A DNA stretch of 64,000 nt from Acholoe squamosa (lineage: Eukaryota; Annelida; Polychaeta; Phyllodocida; Polynoidae), in assembly GCA_949317995.1 (NCBI GenBank), contig OX439043.1:8114501-8178500 (forward strand), written 5' to 3'. The stretch's first letter is position 1. Each line of letters begins with the position of its first letter. A program made the position numbers and the translations under genes. Shown one piece after another: positions 31,793-42,779 of this stretch. The notes under the pieces are model-generated. The model was not told the origin of the DNA and searched no databases. It saw nothing but the letters and a program-made list of their open reading frames with translations.

Positions 31793-33350
31793 ATAAAAGA
31801 TTGCCTATAAGGCACATCCTGACTGCAGGCAGATTGATGAAGGTGCAGAAAGCAGGCTGTCATGGCATGTAAGCTATGCCTTACATGCGTGGCATTTGTA
31901 ATATTTCAAAGGTTAACTGCAGCTTATAAGGTCGTTTAAACCCACAATGTCTCTCAAATTATTGCCAATGTGAGTTCAAGTTCAAAATCTTTTATTTTAT
32001 ACTAGACATACAAGATCGACTTCATCATGAGTATGTTGTTCTGCCGGTATGTGTCGTCTAGTGAGGCAGTACACAGGCATGGCCTCTTAAAAATCATTCT
32101 GTCAGCTCCATACAAGAAATATCACAATTACATACTCCTGTGTACCAATATTAGTACTATAGGCTTTTAAATGTAACACGTATAACACAACCTAATCATA
32201 CATGAATATTCAACACTTAAACAAGACATACCAGGACATAGAATGTTTCACAACAACCGGACCAATAGTTTTTAGATAAAGCCTGATGTCAGCTTTTAAG
32301 AGGTACCTGACTTAAGATTTTTAACTTTTGATTAATCACACTTAAGATCCCGGGTGCACCTTTTAATTTTTCCCAAAGTTGAGGCTGTGGCTTGTATGTG
32401 GTTGTGCATTAGGCAAATAAAAACTTTCTTTCAGATAACTTGACCCTAGCTAGCAAATCGAGCCGACCATAGAATTTTTTCTGCATTTTGAAGACATAAT
32501 ACATTTTCGGGGCAGTTTTTAGTCAGTTTAGTCCGCGACTCACTGCGAGTCATTGTGCCATTTAATAACTCTTTGCAATATAGAAATGGATTCTGAACTA
32601 CCCTACCAATTTTTTTTTTCAGCATGTTACCCGAAACACACATCTTTTTGTTTTTGGCGTTGATGGTGGAAATGAAAGTCATGAAAACAAGAGGATAAAA
32701 AGAAAGGAGATGCACTTAGAAAATATGTACTGTACGATTATGTCACAATTTACCACCAACCTTTGATACAGACACCCCTTGTATACGACCCTTTCATCAG
32801 CTTTGGTGCAACAGATGGCGCTAGTGGCAACCATGTTACTTTGCCACTCCTACATGGGCATGGTTGGGTTGGACTCCAGTACCTCTAATGGGCCCACTTG
32901 TTTGTAATGGTCTGCCTTATGTTTGGCTAACCATTTTCTTTAAATATTGATAGTGATTATAGCCAAACTATTTCTCTGTGTGTAGCTTTGATTTCTAAGA
33001 TATGGAGCTGTATTTTACATTACAAATAAGCATTTTGTTGAGGGGTGTCTGTGCACTAAGGGTAAACCTATGGAGCCCTGGGAGTGGATGCTGGACATGC
33101 CCATGTAAACAGAGGGGCTACTGGAGCGCCATCTAGTGTATCAACCTGGTAAAACCGATGTATAGACCCCCATAGCCCTGTTGTTTTGCTGACATTTTGT
33201 TACTGGTAACTTATATGTCAATGTATTGTATCACACACTGGGTTTCATAATACCCCACACATAAGGCACAGCTGATACGTAAGGATATACCACTACTGTG
33301 CCTTATAGAAGCAGCCAAAGTTAGGGGTTCGTCTTACAATGGGAAGATCT
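31793..33350. other. Non-coding, nothing recognised
   Basis: AT-rich sequence without a supportable exon or RNA gene. Confidence 0.4.
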
Positions 33351-33352
33351 AA

Positions 33353-33922
33353 TTAGGGAATAATGCACGGAGCATGGCTGTGGGAGTGCTTAAGACTGTA
33401 TTGAGACATCGAGGGGCCTTATAGGTTGTAAGACCACAGCCATGACCAAGTGCATTATTCCCGTTATAACACAGAACGCAGAGGTGCCTGAACCTATAAA
33501 AAATACAGAGTAGACTCCTTGCTTTCACAGAAAGTCTCAAACTGAAGACCCCAGTTATACAATGTAGTTGCATCAGGTTCCAGGCACACTAAAAAATGTG
33601 TGCCTGCCATTTTGGTTACCACAAGATCGTAATGGAGAAAAACCAAATTTTCATTAACTTTCAGGTTATGAAACGGGAATGATCATTACTGAGGCATTAA
33701 CAAAAATCCATGCAAGACCATCCTGATGGGAAATTCAAGTTCCCCACAGAGGCCCTACATCCAGCATGTACAAAGGACACCCTTTGTACATGGAATATGG
33801 GACATGCCATTTAGGGAATAATGCACGGGGCATGGCCTATAAGGCCCCTCGATGTCTCAATACAGTCTAGAGCATGATCACAGCCATGACCAAGTGCATT
33901 ATTCCCGTTATAACACAGAAAA
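33353..33922. repeat. Pair of foldback elements around an inverted-repeat segment
   Basis: Two copies (33353-33479 and 33813-33922) start AGGGAATAATGCACGG and end GTGCATTATTCCCGTTATAA, so each can fold on itself. Their inner segments (ACTGTATTGAGACATCGAGG) are in opposite orientations. The segment between them (about 33475-33810) is the inverse of 37505-37830 inside a sideroflexin intron. Confidence 0.6.
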
Positions 33923-34596
33923 ATCACCCATCAGCCACCTGACAACACATGAATATCAATTGTGAAGTCTAAAGGTGAGATGAAGTTAACCTCCTTTGCC
34001 AGGAGTGCATTATCCATCTAGATAATGCATGGTCAAACAGCCAATCAGAACGCAGTATTCAGGATAATGCACTATGACTTTGCCCAGCAGTGTTATAAAG
34101 CTAGATATATCTATTTCTACACTTGCGGAAGTAATAGCGTAAATTCTTTCATTATATAAGCTGCACTTAGTACCAGAACCCAAATCAGAATGCAGCTTAT
34201 TGAATGTGCCTGAAGTCAAGGTGTGGCTTATAGGGGGGTATTCAGTTCTATAGAACAGTATACACCCATCACTTTTTAAGCCATGGGTGCGGCTTATAGC
34301 TTCTCCCAAAGTCGGGGGTGCGGCTTATACAGGGTTGGGGCTTATACAAGCGAATTTGTGGTAGTATCACTGAGATATTGAAACAGAAACCTCTTGTAAA
34401 CAAAACTCAGCTGCTAAGCAGGGCATGTTTTGTATATAACTTAAAACACTAGTGCTTCCATCAGCACACCTTTCAGTAATACTAACCTATAGGCACCTTG
34501 TGAGGCTAATCTGTTGTACTTGTAAGTACAGGGGGGAAAAGCCCATTTAGAACTGTTTAACTATGTGTTAACCTTGGGCTACCATTGGTGGATTTG

Positions 34597-34778
34597 TCGG
34601 GCTTCCCTAGCCCACATAAAAGGGTCTATATCTCCTCTTTCCTATCCCCTCAGGGTGTGTGTGGTGCACATATGCGCGGGCACTGACACATTCCTCTGTT
34701 AGATTATCAACTTGTGAAGCACGGGATAGCCACTTAGTGCCGCTAAAGTGCTGTAAAACACAAATCAATCAATCAATT
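34597..34778 (+). repeat. SINE-like repeat, copy 4, with a different 3' tail
   Basis: The first ~110 bases match the other copies (TCGGGCTTCCCTAGCCCAC ... GACACATTCCTCTGT), but the 3' part switches to a different sequence ending GTAAAACACAAATCAATCAA. Confidence 0.6.
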
Positions 34779-35172
34779 GGTGGATTTGTTTGGACCACTC
34801 ACATAAGTCCACAGCTCTAGACCAGGTACTGTGCCTATGTTATATATTTTATGGATCAAAGTGCATTAATATATATCATTCCCATTGGTTGTTATGGTGC
34901 ATGAATGTAGCCCTGGTGAGTAACTAGCCGGGGGCGGGAGTGCAATCATGTATCACGATGACCCTACAGGGTCGATACATTCCCGGAGGGTTGGCATGAT
35001 GTGCCAGTGAAGTGCTGGCAAGCAGTCCTGCCAGTGTTTCATTGACAATGGATCAGGACGACCTGTGGGCATGATGCACTCCTGTATTAGCAGTCCTTAA
35101 TATATCTTAACTGTAAAATCACACACAGAATTGTGGCTTTAATATCACTTGTTATCCTTGCAGACATCCAAG

Positions 35173-38100
35173 ATGGCTGAAGTACCTCAGGGGGAGCGGA
35201 TCAACCTTGATCGGCCCCGCTATGACCAGAGCACCTTCTCCGGCCGCGCCAAGCACTTCTTCATTGTCACCAACCCTCTCAATCTGTTCTGTTCTGGTAA
35301 AGATCTAGATGCAGCTAAGGAACTGGTCAATGCCTACAGGTGAGTTCATATGGATTATCTAAAAAGAGGGCATAGATAGATGTTAGTGACTGGTCATTTT
35401 CATGTTGAGGTCAGGGACAGGTCATGCAGAGGTCAGAGACAGGTCATGCAGGGGTCAGGGATGGGTCATGCAGGGGTCAGGGATGGGTCATTTAGAGGTC
35501 AGTGAAGGTCATGTAGAGGTCATGGACAGGTCATGTAGCAGTAAGAAATAGGTCATATAGTACAGTTGAGTGACAGGTCATTTAGAGGTCAGGGACAGGT
35601 CATGTAGAAGTCCTAGTCAACTACCCATGTGGATTATCTAAAAAGAGGGCATAGATAGATGTTAGTGACTGGTCATTGCAATGGCAACAATAATTGAAGG
35701 ACAGGTCATGGTGAAATAAGAGAGATCAGGGACAGGTCATGTAGAGGTCAGGAATGGGTCATGTAGAGGTCAGGGATAGGTCATATAGTATAGTAGAGTG
35801 GCAGGTCATTTAGAGGACAGGGACAGGTCATGCAGAGGTCAGGGACAGGTCATGTAGAGGTAAAGGACAGGTCAGTTAGAGGTCAGGGACTGACAGGTCA
35901 GAGAGAAGTTATATAGAGATTATGGAGAAAATTGAGTAAAGTAATCATCACTGCTTTTCTAATGTACAGGAATCGTACAGAGCCCAAGGGCACCACACCC
36001 GACCAGTTATGGAAGGCAAAGAGTGTGTACGACTCTGCATTCCACCCGGATACGGGAGAGAAGATGTTCATCCTGGGACGGATGTCAGCGCAGGTTCCAT
36101 GTAACATGTCTATCACTGGCTGTATGATGGCATTCAGATCGTGAGTACCGTAAATTCCCATGTAAAAGCTACAGCCGCATATATAAGCAACACCTTGACT
36201 TTAGTAGAATGCTATATGCTGTACCTAAGACATGAAAATGGAGATTTAATACTCAGGGGTGTGAAATTTCCGCGGAAAGGCGGAAATTAGCGGTTTTGAT
36301 GCTCACCAGGTTCATTCCTGAGATCTATGCAAATCCACTGAGAAAATAAATTGCCATTTATGGGGGGAGGGGCTTCTGACATAGAATTTCCCCCAATGTA
36401 ATGTTTCTTCACAAATAGGATACAGATACCATCCCAAGGGTAATTCTAAAATTCTCTCTATATCAGATTGTGGTATTATATGTCCAATTTAGGGTTTTAG
36501 CCACCTAAATCTAATGTAAGAATATTAATAAAAGCCTCTGCGAGGCGGTATATTGTGCTTCAGTGAAAATGGGTTTTGGCATTTCACACCCCTGATTTCT
36601 GTTCTTTAGGGTTGAATAACTGTGTTGCTGCCTAACTTTAGGCACATTCTATAAGCCACAGGAAACTTCTGATTCCTGTATCAGCTACATGTAGTTCTAG
36701 GACGCAGTGCTATAAGACCTTGCATATGTACCACATTTGCATTTAAGCCACACAAATTAAACATGTTGGAGTATAGTGTAATTTCTAGAAATGAAAAAAT
36801 TATAACACCTGTTGATGTATGAACCAATGTTTGAAGCATGTACAATTATGACGTGCTATAACTGCTCTGTGTGCTTCCAGGACAACATCAGCGGTCATGT
36901 TCTGGCAGTGGTTGAATCAGTCATTTAACGCCATTGTCAACTACACAAACCGTGCAGGTGACTCCGAAATCACAACCAAGTAAGAATTCATACAAAAATG
37001 TATGTGTCTAGTAAGAAGTCAAGTTAATGTAGGCATATACTTTTTCTCATTTCCTTTGGATCTTTTGTTATTTTTTTTTAAATTTTTACTGTCTATTGCA
37101 TCTGTCTCAAGGAATATTACAATACAATAGAAATGATGATAAAGGTGCAGGTAGAATATTATATACCCTTACAGAAAATGTGTACAAAAATAAATGATGA
37201 TAAGATGAATTCAACTGGTGGCATACAAGTACCCCTTATTTCAATAGCCAAGAGAAAATCTCTACAGATACACTCTCCAAAGCAAATACGTAAGTATTAA
37301 ATAACTGCCTTTACATGCATGAAAGGCTGTGTTTTTCAATAACTTATCATTGATGGCTATCACGGCATTTTGAGATCTGCCTTTGTTTTGTCTGACCCAT
37401 AGTTTTACCCTTATCAGTTACCTTCGATGATGTTTCCGAGTTATTCTTCTAACATTCAGTTTGAAAGTTTACTTAGACATGGCTCTCTGTATACCGTCTG
37501 ATAGCATGTCCCATATTCCATGTACAAAGGCTTCCCTTTATACATGCTGGATGTAGGGCCTCTGTGGGGAACTTGAATTTCCCATCAGGATGGTCTTGCA
37601 TGAATTTTTGTTAACGCCTCAATAATGATGATTCCCGTTTCATAACCTGAAAGTTAATGAAAATTTGGATTTTCTCTATTACAAACTTGTGGTAACCAAA
37701 ATTGCAGGCACACACTTTTTAGTGTGCCTGGAACCTGATACAACTACATTGTATAACTGGGGTCTTCAGTTTGAGACTTTCTCTGAAAGCAAGGAGTCTA
37801 CTCTGTATTTTCATAGGTCCAGGCACCTCTGCTCTCTCATGCAGCTCTTCAATGACTATGTCTCTGACCCTCAGTCTCAAGCATATTCTGAGGGGTTGAT
37901 TTTGGAACATTTTTGAAACTCTTCTCACAGCTTTTCTGTGATTACACTGAAGAATCAGCTAAAGCAGCAATAATCAAAGAAAGAAGGATGTCTTGTATCT
38001 GTAATACAATTATACAATCCCTATAGATGGCTTTAACAATGATGAGCTGTATTGGATTTGATTTTGAGATTTTCAGGATTTGTAACTTTTGTTTTCTTTC

Positions 38101-41100
38101 TTCACTTTATAGACATTTAGGAATATCGTATCTTCTAGCAACTGGTGCTGCAACAGGGACAGCATTGGGACTCAACAAAATTGCCCTCGTAAGTTTTTTT
38201 TTCCGAAATTATGTACTAGTTATCCACTAAAGCATGAAAAAGAAGTTTTATTGAAACAAAATGAAGTGATGTAGCACTCCAATTGGATTCTGTAATTTGA
38301 AATCAAATTGGAATCTCTAATATTTCCTTATTCATTCTACACAGTGCACATGAGAAAAAAAAATGTGTGGAGAAAAACATTTTTGCTGCTCAAAATCCAA
38401 AACAAAAATCAGTTCTTATAAGCACATTCCTCAACCCTAAAAAAAAAGATTGTCTTTACCCTAGAAAGTGTTTTTACTTTTTATGAAACCAGGAGTGTGC
38501 ACTTAGGCCATAAGATAGAGGGGTGTGCATCTGTATTCTTTAGAATGTATATGGGATATATGTAAATTATATAAGTTAGATGGTGTGTTTTATTTGACAG
38601 AAACTCCCAGAGATTGCTGGGCGGTATGTGCCGTTTGCTGCAGTAGCTGCCGCTAACTGTATCAACATCCCCTTCATGAGGAGCAAGTAAGGAATTCATA
38701 TCAAGTCTTTAAGTCTTCAGTTGAGCATCACAAGAGGTTTCAGCCAACATATTGCCCTTAAAGGGTTGGCCTATCATCTAGCCAACACCTGATAGGGCAG
38801 TCCTTTTCATCTACACTTTGTGTGTATCATAAAGGTTGTTACACTACAGTAGAAATAGTCACTATAGCCATAGATAGAATTCTATGTATACATAAACATA
38901 CCTAGGCCAGGTTTAGGCATCTCTTATCCCCTCCCCACACTCCAAATTCCCAATATATCCCACAACCTGACCCCTCATACCTAACATGAAAAAAAAGCTA
39001 ACGATTAATGGTATGCAATTATTAATTTCAGGGAGATCCTTGAAGGTATTCCAGTAGAGACTGAGTCAGGAGAGACCCTCGGCTCATCCTCAAAAGCTGC
39101 CAAGAAGGGCATCACACAGGTCGTTTTCTCACGTATTGTCATGGCAACCCCAGGCATGGGTAAGTTACTTGAGGATTTTTTTTGCAGAGGGCTTACAATG
39201 ACTTTGGGTGGAGAATCTGATATTGACAGGTCTGGGCACATCTTGAAAACCTGGAGCCAATGCAGCAGAGGTTGTAGCCATTGCATGTGGTCAGAGAAGT
39301 CTTCGTATGACTGATGGTGATAATGATGTGAATCCAGAACTCAAGGTGCACCTTATACGAGGGGTTTTGATACTGTAATCAGTACCAAATTTAAGATTTT
39401 CAGGCCTCCGAAGTGGCTAATAGCTTTTTCCAAAATTATGACAAGGCTGAGTTACTCGCAACTTACTGGTACATGTACATTTTGATAATGACAACAACTG
39501 AATATAAACTCTGTCAATATTTAACCCTCAAATGGTCAATTTGCTTAATTTCAGCTATCCCACCAATCATCATGCAGCGGTTAGAAAAAGGAGCCTTCTT
39601 AAAGGTGAGACTGTTTACCAACCTTATACCGCAGAGTGCTGAAAAATCCTTTGTTCTGACAATTTGGTTTCCCAACAGGGCTTTTCTTATCCAAAAAGAT
39701 GAAACAACTTCCCTGCAAGCTGACCCGAATTCAATATTACAGAGACACCATTGTTATGGTCTCATGGACTACCACACTCAAGTAGTAATGACATGTTTAA
39801 TGACCTAGGGCCTTGGTATGTGCCTTTCCTCCCAGAGTTTCACCTTTATTAGAACCGGCATTGTCAGTTCTATCTACCTCTTGACGGCCTTTGCGTATCG
39901 TGAAAAATTGACCAGTGAAAGTGCCTGAGTCGACCTGTGCATTTGAGTGGTTGGAGCTGGTGTATTACCAGTCACTTGCATAGCTAAAGACCAGTAAATA
40001 CTGCTGGTAGGTAGTTAGATAATGGTCTATTTACCCTACCCTTTCCCTGGCAGGTGCCCTGTAACTAATCCCCATGTTTGGCATAGCTGTGAACTCTCCA
40101 GCACTGCCTATATAGTTCAAGTGTTTACTACGACCCTGTACCCTGGCTAGTAGAAACCTTTAGGGAGTATAGCAGTAATGTGTTAGGCTCTACCTGTTCC
40201 TCATGGTCATGTTACAGACTGTGTGGTAGCAGCAGCATTGTTTTTGCACAAAGGCTTCAAAATGACTTAATCTTGAAAAATGAACCTACGAGATGACTTT
40301 ATTTTGAAAAATGAACCTAGTGATGTGTTGGTCAAGCCATCTTGAGGATAATTTGGTATGGGAAGATTATTTCACTCTCCTGTTTTTGTCTAAAGTTTGC
40401 TACATTCATGATCCATTCTCCTATCCTGGCCAGGCTGGACTCCCCGCCAGTGGGCATGTCACCTCTCCCCAGTATTTTTTCTTTGGTCTGTCTACACCTT
40501 GTCTGTTTTTTCTTGTTGATTTCATCAAGCCGTGAAAGCCACCCCATTAACCCACTAAAGGCCACCTACATATATATGTATATACATGTACACATAAGTA
40601 TGATGCACCTTATTAGGAGTTCTAAGTGGGGTGCCATTGGCTTATTTGGAGTCTTGGGACTGTAAACATGCATGCCATTCCCACATTAGGAGCCCCAATC
40701 AGGTAGCATTATTATATTTGGAGCAGTTGTTGCGTCCAAGTACCTAAATCACTCTGTGGCCCTTGAGGAGGAATAGGTGTCCATACATGTGCCGTCATGT
40801 CCGGTCCTCTGCCTCTCCCTACATGTAAAAATGTGTGTTGTAATTACACTGCCCCTCCATACACTGTAAAAACATGTGTCAAACTTACTGTCCCTCCCTA
40901 CACTGTGAGAAATGTGTTGAAATTACACTGCCCCTCCCTACACTAATAAATGTGTGTTGAAATTACACTGCCCCTCCCTACACTGTAAAAACATATGTTG
41001 AACTTTCTGTCCCTCCCTACACTGAAAATATGTGTGTTGAAATTACACTGCCCCTCCCTACACTGTAAAAACATGTGTTGAACTTACTGTCCCTCCATAC

Positions 41101-42179
41101 ACTGCAAAAACATGTGTTGAACTTACTGTCCCTCCCTACACTGTAAAAACATGTGTTGAACTTACTGCCCCTCCCTACACTGTAAAAATGTGTGTTGAAA
41201 TTACACTGCCCCTCCCTACACTGTAAAACATATGTGTTGAAATTACACTGCCCCTCCCTACACTGTAAGAAATGTGTGTTGAAATTACACTGCCCCTCCC
41301 TACATTTTAAAAATGTGTGTTGAACTTACTGTCCCTCCCTACACTGTAAAAAAGGTGTGTTGAAACATGTCATTTGACTTGAAATTGGGGCCGGTTCTTT
41401 AGGACTGAGTCCTTCACCTGTGACATTTTACTTTAATCCTGAACACTGTTTAAATGCTTACATTTTTACTTGGATGGTGTCTCAATGTTCTCAATTCCCC
41501 TTACAGAAATATCCCCAGATGAGCGCCCCCATAACTGTAGGAATTGTCGGCTTCATGTAAGTTTTATAAACACTTTTATCTTTAGGCTATCTCTAAATAC
41601 AGAAATATTCAAGCTTATACTTGCATTGAGGACATGTAGAATAACCAATTAATTCTTGGCTATTATTTTGTTAAATATCAGTTCTGTGAAATATGCATTC
41701 TTTGCATCATGACTGTTTGTGGCTCAAAATGATCATTTTGATGGTACTTTGAATTCTGTTTAGCTTGCACTGGAATATAGAGATTCTTTATCTCTTACAG
41801 GTTGATCTTCGCGACACCGCTATGCTGTGCCATCTTCCCACAAAGAAGGTAACCCTTCAAATTATCCATGAAAGAACCACTAATTTGATAACTGAGTGTA
41901 TCATGCCAATCATGGATGTCCAGCACACCTTTACACAGCCACAGCTGTCCCCTATGGACAAAGTGTGTTTATATGATAGTGGCACAAGAAATATAGCTAG
42001 ACACTAGGAAATATATAAAGACAATCAAATCTTCAACAATGCTTGACATATGTACAAAACATATTCTCATGTTGCGTTGCAGTTCTATCCATGTGTCGAG
42101 TCTGGAGAAGGACCTACAAGATGAGATCCACAAGAAGTACCCGGCCCTCGACCGTGTTTACTTCAACAAGGGGCTATAG
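35173..42179 (+). CDS. SFXN1: Sideroflexin (SFXN1/3-like), tandem copy A
   Basis: There are ten coding exons: 35173-35339, 35970-36140, 36881-36979, 38113-38188, 38601-38686, 39032-39159, 39555-39604, 41507-41556, 41801-41848 and 42083-42179. All have GT-AG ends and the frame is kept, giving 323 aa (human SFXN1 is about 322). The exon begins at 35164, nine bases before the ATG, so an upstream untranslated exon must exist. Family signatures are clear: [15 protein letters not shown] at the N terminus, the HPDTGEKM box, [54 protein letters not shown] and the C-terminal VYFNKGL. Sideroflexins are multi-pass proteins of the mitochondrial inner membrane; SFXN1 and SFXN3 carry serine into mitochondria for one-carbon metabolism. 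Whether this copy is nearer SFXN1 or SFXN3 cannot be settled by eye. The intron after the first coding exon holds a DR5-type AGGTCA array. Confidence 0.93.
35408..35901 (+). repeat. 22-bp minisatellite forming a DR5 array of AGGTCA half-sites (copy A)
   Basis: The unit is AGGTCA-GGGAC-AGGTCA-TGTAG, so half-sites repeat every 11 bases, which is direct-repeat spacing of five. I count about 28 RGGTCA half-sites, in runs such as 35408, 35419, 35430, 35441, 35452, 35463, 35474, 35485 and 35496. DR5 of this half-site is the standard RAR/RXR binding layout. The array lies in the intron after the first coding exon of copy A, with interruptions near 35610-35700. Confidence 0.85.
36254..36594. mobile_element. 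MITE, CAGGGGTGTGAAAT termini
   Basis: Begins CAGGGGTGTGAAATTTCCGC and ends GCATTTCACACCCCTG; 341 bp, non-coding. The CAGGGGTG end resembles hAT-type ends. A second copy in the opposite orientation is at 62938-63262. Confidence 0.7.
37505..37830. repeat. Inverted copy of 33475-33810 inside sideroflexin A intron
   Basis: GCATGTCCCATATTCCATGT through AGGTCCAGGCACCTCTG is the reverse complement, with substitutions, of 33475-33810. A diverged partial copy (about 47370-47500) is in the corresponding intron of copy B, so part of it predates the gene duplication. Confidence 0.65.
40811..41365. repeat. Minisatellite, unit about 40-42 bp
   Basis: About 13 diverged copies of CTGCCCCTCCCTACACTGTA + AAAATGTGTGTTGAAATTACA. 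It lies in the intron between 39604 and 41507 of copy A; the equivalent intron of copy B lacks it. Confidence 0.85.
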
Positions 42180-42748
42180 GGCGACAATCATATCTCAATG
42201 TTTTAGGTGAATTATACTCGACCAACTTGCCGCAGGGACGGACAATTTTACTTAATAATCACCACTGAAAGGGAGCAAAAGGATCTGGACTGTTTTGAGG
42301 AATCTTTTCTTTTTTTTGAAAATATTTGATATTGCACCCAGCATCAACATGATGACTGCTCTTACCTGCACAAAGGAAATGCTTCATGGAAAAAAATAAT
42401 AATAGGCGAAATAGGTGAAAGCAATAATTTGATAGAAATTGCGTTTTTATTGGTCATCAGGTCAGAAGCTAGGAAAAAGAACATGGAGAAGAAGAAAAAG
42501 CGTATGAAAATGTTTGTACCTAAACTTAGAATTTGCATTTATACCATGACAATTATATTATACACATGGAAGAGATGTTATCGATTTTTTTATAATACAT
42601 TTGAGCCCTTTGAAAATACATTGTTACCCATGTGCTTTGATTGCTATGCATTGTATACAATGAGAACATGTATGCCAAAATATATATTTATATATTACAA
42701 TACCCTTGGAGAGGTCATTGTTTAGTAAGTTTAATTAAACATTTTTAC

Positions 42749-42754
42749 AATAAA
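42749..42754 (+). terminator. Poly(A) signal AATAAA
   Basis: Lies 570 bases after the sideroflexin A stop codon, in AT-rich 3' UTR-like sequence. Confidence 0.5.
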
Positions 42755-42779
42755 GATGTCTAAGCAGAACATGCATATA

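Noticed and set aside
37665-37916. Possible extra sideroflexin exon (frame with [18 protein letters not shown], also in copy B at about 47490)
   Set aside because: The sequence is present in both introns, but inserting it would break the conserved TTK-HLGISY junction and the family has no such segment. It overlaps an inverted repeat shared with 33475-33810.
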